Source: VGBK01 sp964548475 (GTDB lineage: Bacteria > Actinomycetota > Acidimicrobiia > Spongiisociales > UBA11373). Taken from it: DNA of 22,320 nucleotides. Location: contig CAZJRF010000023.1 of NCBI GenBank assembly GCA_964548475.1, positions 1 through 22,320 on the forward strand, read 5' to 3'. How positions within the stretch are numbered: the stretch's first letter is position 1; each line of letters begins with the position of its first letter. A program made the translations under genes and the position numbers. This document shows positions 7,076 through 13,634 of the stretch, in pieces. The notes beneath the pieces are model-generated. The model was given only the letters and a program-made list of their open reading frames with translations. It searched no databases and was not told where the DNA came from.

Positions 7076-7084
7076 AGGGCAGCC

Positions 7085-8143
7085 GTGAAGGTGCTGGTCG
7101 CCCTCTCCGGAGGGGTGGATTCCGCCGTGGCCGCCTCCCTCATGGTCGAGGAGGGGCACGACGTCGTGGCGGTGACGCTGCTGCACACCGATGTCTCTCC
7201 GGGCGGCGGGCCGACCGCCAGCGCGCCGAGGAGCCCCGACACCGCCCGCCGGGTGGCCGCGCGTCTGGGCATCGCCCACCGCTTGCTGGACTGCCGCCGG
7301 GGCTTTCGAGCCGCAGTGGTGGAGCCCTTTGCCGCCGCCTACCGGCGGGGCCTGACGCCGAATCCGTGCGTCGATTGCAACCGACGAGTGCGCTTCCCCG
7401 CCCTGCTCGCCGAGGCCGCCCGCCTGGGCTGCGATCTGGTAGCCACGGGCCACTACGCGCGGCTCCGCGGCGATTCCGATGGGTGGCACCTGCTGCGCGG
7501 AATCGACCCGGGCAAGGACCAGTCCTACTTCCTGTTCATGCTGGGGCAGGAGCAGCTGGCTCGCCTCGCCTTCCCGCTGGGGGATATGCGCAAACCGGAG
7601 GTGCGCCGACGCGCCCGGGAGCTGGGCTTGCCCGCCGCCGGCCGGCGGGAGAGTCAGGATCTTTGCTTCGTGGGCCCGGACGGTTACCGGCGCTTCCTGA
7701 GGGAGCAGTTCCCCGAGGCGAGGCGGCCCGGCCCCATCGTGGACACAACCGGCCGGGAGGTGGGACGGCACGACGGGATTGCCGGTTTCACCATCGGGCA
7801 GCGCCGGGGGCTGGGAGTAGCGCTGGGGGAAGCGCAGTACGTGGTGGCCGTGGACCCCGGCGCCGCCGCCGTGGTGGTGGGCCGGGCGGCCGACCTGGCC
7901 GTCGGGGGCTGCCGGGTCGGCCGTGTGTCCTGGGTGGCGGGAGAGCCGCCGGCCGCCGACGCCCTGGAAGTGAAGGTGCGGTACCGGTCACCGGCGGTGG
8001 CGACCCGGCTGGAGCCGGGTGAGGAGGGAGAATGGCGGGTGAGCTTCGCGGGTCCGGTGGCCGCGGTCGCCCCGGGGCAGGCGGCGGTCTTCTACCGGGG
8101 GGATGAGGTGGCCGGGGGCGGGACGATCCTGGGCGCTCTCTGA
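7085..8143 (+). CDS. mnmA: tRNA-specific 2-thiouridylase MnmA
   Basis: The 352-residue enzyme adds sulfur to C2 of uridine 34 in the anticodons of Lys, Glu and Gln tRNAs, using ATP and a persulfide relay from a cysteine desulfurase. The N-terminal PP-loop SGGVDS (8-13) binds ATP. NPCVDCN holds Cys98, which aligns with E. coli Cys102, and ESQDLCF holds the catalytic Cys194 (E. coli Cys199). A GFTIGQRRGLG block (about 230-240) opens the central domain, and the C-terminal beta-barrel ends at about 350. The GTG at 7085 places MKVLVALSGG at the N-terminus as expected; an upstream ATG at 7037 would add an unrelated Pro/Arg-rich stretch. In many actinobacteria mnmA is found a few genes before ligA and gatCA, and that order holds here. 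No desulfurase gene is present in the window. Confidence 0.95.
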   Translation: MKVLVALSGGVDSAVAASLMVEEGHDVVAVTLLHTDVSPGGGPTASAPRSPDTARRVAARLGIAHRLLDCRRGFRAAVVEPFAAAYRRGLTPNPCVDCNRRVRFPALLAEAARLGCDLVATGHYARLRGDSDGWHLLRGIDPGKDQSYFLFMLGQEQLARLAFPLGDMRKPEVRRRARELGLPAAGRRESQDLCFVGPDGYRRFLREQFPEARRPGPIVDTTGREVGRHDGIAGFTIGQRRGLGVALGEAQYVVAVDPGAAAVVVGRAADLAVGGCRVGRVSWVAGEPPAADALEVKVRYRSPAVATRLEPGEEGEWRVSFAGPVAAVAPGQAAVFYRGDEVAGGGTILGAL

Positions 8144-8292
8144 GGGTGGCCGCCGGGCGCCGCGACGGGGATCTGGGCCGTCGGCGGGCTTCACACAAGC
8201 TTCATCGAGCATGCGGGCGGGCCTTCATTCTCGTGGGGTTCGATACGGGTGTGATCACTGAATGGGATCCATACCCGAAAGGAGCGTGCAAG

Positions 8293-8742
8293 ATGCTTCG
8301 CAAAACGTTGGTGATCCTGAGCCTCCTGGCGGTGGTGGCCGCCGTCCCGGTGGTGGCATTCGCAGCTGCGGGAGACGACGAGCCGGTCACCGTGCAGGAG
8401 CAGGTCGAGACGCAGGCCGCCGTACAGGCGCAGGTCCGGGCCCAGGCCGGCACCGGCGAGTGCGACGGCGAGGGCCATGACCACGGCCGCCAGCTCGGTG
8501 ACGGCACCGGTGTGCCTCTCCGTCCTGCCGACGGCACCGGCTTCGGGCCGGGCGATGGCACCGGTCAGGCCGCCGGGGCGGGCTACGCCCACGGGGCCGG
8601 CTACGGCCCGGGCGGTGGGTCCGGCCTCGAGGGCCATGGGCCCGGTGACGGCACCGGTTACGGGCCCGGCGACGGCGAGTGCGACGGCGACGGTGAATGC
8701 ACCGGCACCGGCACGGGCCTGCGGCGGGGACAGAACCGCTGA
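8293..8742 (+). CDS. Secreted Gly/Asp-rich repeat protein
   Basis: The 149-residue product was not recognised as a known family. It starts with a clear Sec signal peptide (MLRKTLVILSLLAVVAAVPVV, likely cut after AFAAA near 26). A Gln/Val/Ala stretch to about 52 precedes a Gly-rich body in which DGTG recurs at 70-73, 80-83, 88-91 and 119-122, and GYGPG or FGPG recurs between them. There are three Cys (57, 130, 136), four His, and acidic DGDGEC turns that could bind metal ions. A good ribosome site AAAGGAG (8278-8284) sits 8 bases before the ATG. It lies immediately upstream of the OmpR-type regulator and sensor kinase genes and is separated from them by a strong hairpin. Exported metal-binding or wall-associated protein are possibilities only. 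Confidence 0.75.
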   Translation: MLRKTLVILSLLAVVAAVPVVAFAAAGDDEPVTVQEQVETQAAVQAQVRAQAGTGECDGEGHDHGRQLGDGTGVPLRPADGTGFGPGDGTGQAAGAGYAHGAGYGPGGGSGLEGHGPGDGTGYGPGDGECDGDGECTGTGTGLRRGQNR

Positions 8743-8758
8743 CTCCCGGCTTCGGATC

Positions 8759-8791
8759 GGATGGGGCCCCGGCTGTTCCGGGGCCCCATCC
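8759..8791 (+). terminator. Strong 14-bp hairpin terminator
   Basis: A perfect 14-bp inverted repeat (8759-8772 / 8778-8791, arms GGATGGGGCCCCGG and CCGGGGCCCCATCC) with loop CTGTT begins 17 bases after the Gly-rich gene's stop. It lacks a T-tract, which is common in high-G+C actinobacteria. It ends one base before the -10 box of the response regulator gene. Confidence 0.7.
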
Positions 8792-8792
8792 C

Positions 8793-8798
8793 TAACAT
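8793..8798 (+). promoter_or_regulatory. -10-like box TAACAT for the two-component operon
   Basis: TAACAT is followed by 7 bases and the ATG at 8806, giving a leaderless arrangement. Any -35 region would fall inside the preceding terminator hairpin. Confidence 0.5.
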
Positions 8799-8805
8799 CC
8801 CGCAC

Positions 8806-9501
8806 ATGCGCTCTTCTCGCATCCTGGTCGTAGACGACGAAGCCAATATCCGGCGGATCGTGTCTTCCTACCTGCGGGCCGACGGCTTCGAGGTGGCGGA
8901 GGCCGGGGACGGGCGAGCCGCTCTCTCCACCTTCGACCGGACGCAGCCCGACCTGGTGATCCTCGACGTGATGATGCCGGGGATGGACGGCATCGAGGTG
9001 CTGCGCGAGCTGCGCCGCCGCTCCGACGTCTACGTCATCATGCTCACCGCCCGGGCCGAGGAGACCGACCGGGTCATCGGCCTTTCGGTGGGGGCCGACG
9101 ACTATGTCAGCAAGCCCTTCGGGGCCAAGGAGCTGGTCGCCCGGGTGAAGGCGGTGCTGCGCCGCCGCCGGGAGGGGCCGGGTTCGCCGGACGAAGAGGT
9201 GATCCGTCTCGACGGCCTCATCATCGACCTGGCCGCCCGCGAGGTCACCCGGGACGGCGAGCCGGTGGCTCTGACCGCCCTGGAGTTCGATCTTTTGGCC
9301 GCCCTGGCTTCTGCTCCCGGCCGGGTGTTCGGCCGGCGCCAGCTGCTCGAGCGGATCTGGGGCTGGGATCACGTCGGCGATGACCGCATCATCGACGTGC
9401 ACATCCGCAAGCTGCGCCGGGCGCTCGGCGACGACCCGACCGCCCCGCGCTTTGTGGCGACGGTGCGGGGCGTGGGCTACAAGGCGCTGAGGCGGCGATG
9501 A
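8806..9501 (+). CDS. OmpR/PhoB-family response regulator
   Basis: The 231-residue protein is a DNA-binding response regulator. The receiver domain (about 5-118) has the acidic pair Asp10-Asp11, the phosphoacceptor Asp54 in VILDVMMPGMDG, Thr81 and Lys103 (SKPFG). The C-terminal winged helix (about 130-230) has the usual RDGEPVALTALEFDLLAAL opening and ends in VRGVGYKAL. It is the first gene of a unit with the histidine kinase, overlapping it by 4 bases (ATGA). The signal and target genes are unknown; the adjacent Gly-rich and DUF2202 genes are natural candidates. Confidence 0.95.
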   Translation: MRSSRILVVDDEANIRRIVSSYLRADGFEVAEAGDGRAALSTFDRTQPDLVILDVMMPGMDGIEVLRELRRRSDVYVIMLTARAEETDRVIGLSVGADDYVSKPFGAKELVARVKAVLRRRREGPGSPDEEVIRLDGLIIDLAAREVTRDGEPVALTALEFDLLAALASAPGRVFGRRQLLERIWGWDHVGDDRIIDVHIRKLRRALGDDPTAPRFVATVRGVGYKALRRR

Positions 9502-10652
9502 GGCAGCACAGCCTGAAGGCACGACTCCTGGCGGCGAACCTCCTGGTCGTGGTGGTGGGGGCGGCCGCTCTGTTCGTCACGGCCCGGCTGCTGGGGCCGG
9601 AGCTGTTCGATACCAGGGTGCAGCAGATCGGCCAGCGCTACGGCTGGCAATCCAGCGTCTCCCCGGGTGGGGGCGGGCCGGGAAGAGAGGTAGGCGGCGG
9701 CCAGCAGGCCGGTGCGGTCGAAGCCGAGCTGAACGACGCTTTCTCGCGGTCGCTGACGGTGGCGCTGGCCGTGGCCCTGGGGGCGGGAGTGGTGGCCGCG
9801 GTGGGCGCCGCCGCGGTGGTGTCCCGCCGGGTGCTGCGGCCTCTGGACCGCATGCAGGTGGCCGTGCGCCGCATGGCCGGGGGCCACTACACCGAACGAG
9901 TGCCCCCGCCCGCCGACCGGGAGCTGGCCGACCTGGCGCACGACGTGAACGAACTGGGAACTGCGCTGCAGGAGACCGAGCAGCGGCGGGCGCGGCTCGT
10001 CTCCGACCTGGCCCACGAACTACGGACGCCGATCACTTCACTGGACGGCTTCATCGAGGGGCTCGAAGACGGGGTGTTCCGGGCGGACGCCGAGACGCTG
10101 GGGGCCATGCGCGGGGAGACCCGCCGCCTGTTGCGCCTCGCGGCCGATCTCGGTTCGTTGTCGCGCGCCGACGAGCAGGCCTTCGATCTGCACCGGGAGG
10201 CGGCCGACCTGGCCGCCATCGCCTCCCGGGCCGCGCGGGGCCTGGCGGCGTCGTTCGCGGCGGAGGGCGTGGCTCTCGACGTCTCCGTGGAGCAGGCGCT
10301 GCCGGTGATGGCCGACCCGGACCGCATGGGCCAGGTGTTCACCAACCTGTTACGCAACGCCCTGCAGCACACGCCGCGCGACGGCACGGTGAGTGTGCGG
10401 GGGGAGCGCCAGGCCGGCCGGGCGGTCGTGGTGGTGGCCGACACCGGGGAAGGCATCGCACCGGAGCACCTCGAGCGGGTGTTCGAGCGCTTCTTCCGCA
10501 TCGACGGGGCTGCGTCCGCGGCGGGCGGTGCGGGGATAGGGCTCACCATCGCCCGGGGCATCACCCGGGCTCACGGCGGCGACCTGACCGCCGCCTCCCC
10601 GGGTCCCGGCCGGGGGGCCGCCTTTGCGGTGGCGCTGCCGCTGACCGCCTGA
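9498..10652 (+). CDS. HAMP-containing sensor histidine kinase
   Basis: The 384-residue membrane kinase has a first transmembrane helix (about 9-32), a short external segment (33-84) and a second transmembrane helix (85-108). The external segment contains a Gly-rich linker PGGGGPGREVGGG. A HAMP domain (about 110-162) follows, then HisKA with the phosphorylated His173 in DLAHELRTP. The ATPase domain carries the N box (Asn283, Asn287), DTGEGI (315-320), the FERFF F box (330-334) and GAGIGL (344-349). It should autophosphorylate and pass the phosphate to the adjacent regulator. The external domain is too short for a classic PAS or Cache fold, so it may sense the membrane, or a small ion or partner protein. 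The ATG at 9498 overlaps the regulator stop. Confidence 0.95.
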   Translation: MRQHSLKARLLAANLLVVVVGAAALFVTARLLGPELFDTRVQQIGQRYGWQSSVSPGGGGPGREVGGGQQAGAVEAELNDAFSRSLTVALAVALGAGVVAAVGAAAVVSRRVLRPLDRMQVAVRRMAGGHYTERVPPPADRELADLAHDVNELGTALQETEQRRARLVSDLAHELRTPITSLDGFIEGLEDGVFRADAETLGAMRGETRRLLRLAADLGSLSRADEQAFDLHREAADLAAIASRAARGLAASFAAEGVALDVSVEQALPVMADPDRMGQVFTNLLRNALQHTPRDGTVSVRGERQAGRAVVVVADTGEGIAPEHLERVFERFFRIDGAASAAGGAGIGLTIARGITRAHGGDLTAASPGPGRGAAFAVALPLTA

Positions 10653-10731
10653 CGGCGGCGTCCTGCTTTCACAGCCTCTTCATGGTGCGAGCAGTTGTTG
10701 CTTCACGACGGTGCCGTGGAATACCGCGAGA

Positions 10732-10746
10732 TCACCGGAGCGGTGA
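10732..10746 (+). promoter_or_regulatory. Inverted repeat upstream of the DUF2202 gene
   Basis: TCACCG and CGGTGA form a 6-3-6 inverted repeat (spacer GAG) about 30 bases before the DUF2202 start. It could be a protein-binding operator or a small mRNA hairpin. The 123-base gap 10653-10775 shows no convincing hairpin terminator. Confidence 0.3.
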
Positions 10747-10775
10747 GACACAGAAAGCCATATGAGGAGTCGTTG

Positions 10776-11486
10776 ATGTTCCGGAAGCATTCGATGGGGA
10801 TGGCCGCGATCGTCGTCCTGTTGGCCGCTGCGAGCGTTTCGCTGGCCGCGTGCGGCAGCGCGTCGGCCGCCGGTTCGCCGCAGGAAGAGGGTGTCGCCCT
10901 CGGGGTCCCGGCGTCCGCCTCGGCCGCCGCAGCCGCGGTGCCGGCCGACACGGAGCTGACGCCGGAGCAGATCGAGGGCCTTCACTGGATGAGGGAAGAG
11001 GAGAAACTGGCTCGCGACGTCTACCTGGCCATGTTCGACCTCTGGGGGCTGCGCACTTTTGAAAGCATCGCTGCCTCCGAGTTCCGGCACATGGAGGCGG
11101 TGCTCGAGTTGATCGAGCGGTACGGCCTGGAGGACCCGGCGGTCGACGACACTCCCGGGGTGTTCTCCAATCCGGAACTGGCCGCCCTGTACGTGGAGAT
11201 GGTGGAGCAGGGCTCGGAGTCGCTCGTGGCCGCCCTCACGGTGGGGGCCACCATCGAGGATCTCGACATCGCCGACCTGGAAGAGGAGCTGGCGATCGTC
11301 GGGCAGGCCGATATCCGCCGGGTCTACGAGAACTTGCTCCGGGGCTCGATCAACCACCTGCGTGCTTTCGTCAACCGCCTGGAGGCGGAAGGGGCGGAGT
11401 ACGAGCCTGTCTATCACACCGGCGAGGAGATCGCCGGTCTGCTCGAGAGCGCCGACGTCCCCGGCCGGCAGCGCCGGGGACGCTGA
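10776..11486 (+). CDS. DUF2202 ferritin-like lipoprotein
   Basis: The 236-residue protein has a signal peptide ending in a lipobox (VSLAAC, Cys26) and a Ser/Ala/Pro linker. It then has a DUF2202 domain (about 60-205), a four-helix ferritin-like fold. Family landmarks include LHWMREEEKLARDVYLAMF (69-87), SEFRHMEAV (101-109) with Glu102 and His105, and INHLRAFVNRLE (192-203) with His194. The acidic and His residues on successive helices resemble a metal site. DUF2202 function is not established, though the fold suggests metal or redox chemistry. The ATG at 10776 has GAGGAG (10764-10769) 6 bases upstream; an upstream in-frame start near 10695 lacks signal-peptide logic. It follows the histidine kinase gene by 123 bases on the same strand and may be its target. 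Confidence 0.85.
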   Translation: MFRKHSMGMAAIVVLLAAASVSLAACGSASAAGSPQEEGVALGVPASASAAAAAVPADTELTPEQIEGLHWMREEEKLARDVYLAMFDLWGLRTFESIAASEFRHMEAVLELIERYGLEDPAVDDTPGVFSNPELAALYVEMVEQGSESLVAALTVGATIEDLDIADLEEELAIVGQADIRRVYENLLRGSINHLRAFVNRLEAEGAEYEPVYHTGEEIAGLLESADVPGRQRRGR

Positions 11487-11496
11487 CCCGGGCGGC

Positions 11497-11520
11497 CCGG
11501 TGGGGCACTCGCTCCACCGG
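11497..11520 (+). terminator. Hairpin terminator after the DUF2202 gene
   Basis: A 10-bp stem (one G-T pair) with loop ACTC is formed by CCGGTGGGGC (11497-11506) and GCTCCACCGG (11511-11520). It begins 10 bases after the stop and has no T-tract. It probably separates the envelope module from the peptidase gene. Confidence 0.55.
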
Positions 11521-11566
11521 ACCGTCGCGTGTGGGGATGGGCGGCGGTGCCCGGGCACGACGGGCG

Positions 11567-11572
11567 TAGCAT
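11567..11572 (+). promoter_or_regulatory. -10-like box TAGCAT for the S9 peptidase
   Basis: TAGCAT is followed by 6 bases and the ATG at 11579, with no ribosome-binding site between, so the transcript would be leaderless. Confidence 0.5.
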
Positions 11573-11578
11573 CGGCCC

Positions 11579-13540
11579 ATGACTCGCCGACCCATCACCC
11601 CTCAGGATCTCTGGGCGCTCCGCCGGGTGGGCCATCCGGCGGTGGCGCGAGACGGAAGCTTTGCCGTCGTCCCGGTCACGGAGTACGAGGTGCCCGAGAA
11701 CCGGGGCCGCACCCGCCTTTGGTGGGTGGAGCGGGACGGGACGGCCCGCCCGCTCACCTCCCCGGGCAGCGACTCCACCGGCCCCGCCCTCTCCCCGGAC
11801 GGCGCGCAGGTGGCCTTCCTGCGCAAGGAGAAGGAGGAAGACAAGCCGCAGGTGTACGTGATACGCCTCGACGGGGGGGAGGCGTTGCGCCTGACCGATC
11901 TGCCGCTGGGGGCCGCCGCCCCTCGCTGGGCGCCCGACGGCAGCTACCTGGTGTTCCCCGTCCCGCTGCTGGCCGGCCACGAGAGCCCGGAGGCGACCGC
12001 CACCGAGCTGGCTGCCCGCAAGGAGCGTAAGGTGCAGGCCCGGGTCACCGAGGATCGCGTCTATCGCTACTGGGATCGCTGGCTGGGCGACGGGGGGGTG
12101 CATCACCTCTTCCGTGTCGAGGCGGATGGCTCCGGTCTGACCGATCTGACGCCCGGCTGGAAGCGTCCCCTGGACCTGGAGGACCCGGCGTCGGCCTTCG
12201 ACATCGCCCCGGACGGGGAGGTTGTCTTCCATTCGCTGGCGGTGGACCCGCCCTACCAGGAGATCCGGCAGGCCGTCTACACGCTCGCTCCGGGCGGGGA
12301 GCCGGAGCCGATCTGGGCCGACGGCCCGCCCCGGCAGGTCCGGCCCCGGTACTCGCCCGACGGATCCACCATCGCTTTCGGGTTCGCGGTTGACCTCCCC
12401 GCCTTTTATGCCGACCGGCAACGCCTCTGCCTGCACCACCGCGCGACGGGGGACCGCTCCGTGCTCACCGAGGACTGGGACCGGTCCTGTGAGTCCTGGG
12501 AGTGGCGGCCGGACGGGACCGGCCTGGTGTTCGCCGCCGAGGAGGACGCCCGTCGGAACCTGTTCGCGCTCTCCGCGGCGGGCGGGCCTCCCACCCTGTT
12601 GGCCCGGGGGGGCTGGCTGACCGATCTCAGCCCGCTGGCAGACGGGACGGTGTGGTGCCTGCACCAGTCGCTGAGCGAGCCGGCCGACGTGGCCATCCTC
12701 GCGGTGGGCGAAGTCACCCGGATCACCGCGTTCAACCGTGAGTTGCTGGACCAGATCGAGCTGGGCCGGGTGGAGGACGTGCGGTTCCCGGGAGCGGGGG
12801 GCGAAGAGATACAGATGTTCCTCATCTACCCGCCCGGCTTCGACCCGGGCCGGAAGTGGCCGCTGGTGCATGAGATCCACGGGGGCCCGCACGGGGTGAG
12901 CGGCGACTACTGGCATTACCGCTGGAACGCGCAGGCCTTTGCTGCTCCCGGGCAGGTGGTAGCCACGGTCAACTTCCACGGCTCCACCTCGTGGGGCACC
13001 GACTTTGCCCGCTGCATTCTGGGGGCGTGGGGAGACCTCCCCACCGCCGACGTCGAGGCGGCCACCGACTACCTGATCGAGCAGGGTTTCATCGATCCGG
13101 CCCACATGGCCATCACCGGCGGCTCCTACGGGGGCTACCTGGTGGCGTGGCTGATCGGTCAGACCAACCGGTATGCGGCGGCCATCTGCCATGCCGGGGT
13201 TACCAATCTGCTCGGGCAATGGGCTACCGACCTCACTCACGGGCGCCGGTACTCCTTCGGCGGCCTCCCCTGGGAGGGCCTGGACGACATGCGCCGCTGG
13301 AGCCCCACCGACCACACCGCGGGCATAGCCACCCCCACTCTGGTGATCCACGGCGAGCGCGACTACCGGGTGGTGGTCACCCAGGGCCTGGAGCTGTACG
13401 GGATCCTGCAGGACAAGGGAGTGAAGAGCCGCCTGGTCTACTACCCCGACGAGGCGCACTGGATCCTCAAGCCGCAGAACTCCCTACACTGGTATGGGGA
13501 GTTCCTGGGCTGGCTGGAGCGACACCTGTCGGGGGAGTGA
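11579..13540 (+). CDS. S9-family (acylaminoacyl/prolyl oligopeptidase-type) serine peptidase
   Basis: The 653-residue protein has an N-terminal beta-propeller built from WD40/TolB-like repeats (about 20-390). Markers are GPALSPDGAQVAFL, APRWAPDGSYLVF, RPRYSPDGSTIAF and WEWRPDGTGLVFA. A C-terminal alpha/beta-hydrolase domain (about 400-653) follows. The catalytic triad is Ser516 in GGSYGGY, Asp595 in HGERDYRV and His627 in DEAHWIL; HGGPHG supplies the oxyanion hole. Such enzymes cleave short peptides or N-acylated residues in the cytoplasm. No signal peptide is seen. The ATG at 11579 fits the leaderless box. It stands alone between two hairpin or promoter boundaries and is not obviously linked to its neighbours. 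The peptide substrate is not predictable. Confidence 0.93.
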   Translation: MTRRPITPQDLWALRRVGHPAVARDGSFAVVPVTEYEVPENRGRTRLWWVERDGTARPLTSPGSDSTGPALSPDGAQVAFLRKEKEEDKPQVYVIRLDGGEALRLTDLPLGAAAPRWAPDGSYLVFPVPLLAGHESPEATATELAARKERKVQARVTEDRVYRYWDRWLGDGGVHHLFRVEADGSGLTDLTPGWKRPLDLEDPASAFDIAPDGEVVFHSLAVDPPYQEIRQAVYTLAPGGEPEPIWADGPPRQVRPRYSPDGSTIAFGFAVDLPAFYADRQRLCLHHRATGDRSVLTEDWDRSCESWEWRPDGTGLVFAAEEDARRNLFALSAAGGPPTLLARGGWLTDLSPLADGTVWCLHQSLSEPADVAILAVGEVTRITAFNRELLDQIELGRVEDVRFPGAGGEEIQMFLIYPPGFDPGRKWPLVHEIHGGPHGVSGDYWHYRWNAQAFAAPGQVVATVNFHGSTSWGTDFARCILGAWGDLPTADVEAATDYLIEQGFIDPAHMAITGGSYGGYLVAWLIGQTNRYAAAICHAGVTNLLGQWATDLTHGRRYSFGGLPWEGLDDMRRWSPTDHTAGIATPTLVIHGERDYRVVVTQGLELYGILQDKGVKSRLVYYPDEAHWILKPQNSLHWYGEFLGWLERHLSGE

Positions 13541-13602
13541 GGAAGCCCCGGGTGGCCGCCCTCCCCGAGGAGACGCGACCGGGCGATTGTGACCTTCTGC
13601 CC

Positions 13603-13608
13603 TAGGGA
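13603..13608 (+). promoter_or_regulatory. Possible -10 box TAGGGA for the VWA gene
   Basis: TAGGGA(T) lies 26 bases before GTG 13635. A transcript starting near 13615 would carry AAGGAG at 13620-13625 as a ribosome site, 9 bases before that GTG. The ATG at 13608 would overlap the box. Confidence 0.3.
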
Positions 13609-13634
13609 TGCCTCGGGGGAAGGAGCGACGGTCG

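Noticed and set aside
7037..7084. Upstream ATG start for mnmA
   Set aside because: It would add 16 unrelated residues before the PP-loop strand that normally begins the protein.
6920..7084. Small gene or RNA in the divergent gap
   Set aside because: No open frame with a plausible start and codon pattern, and no tRNA-like or riboswitch-like fold, could be supported.
8144..8292. Riboswitch or structured leader before the Gly-rich gene
   Set aside because: Only a weak CGGGT/ACCCG pairing around a TGATCA palindrome was seen, which is too little for a call.
8191..9522. 443-codon minus-strand frame opposite the Gly-rich and regulator genes
   Set aside because: Its Ala/Gly/Val-rich repeats are the mirror of the DGTG repeats, and the opposite strand has a clear signal peptide and receiver domain.
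11414..13459. 681-codon minus-strand frame opposite the S9 peptidase
   Set aside because: It shows no recognisable domain, while the plus strand carries a complete catalytic triad.
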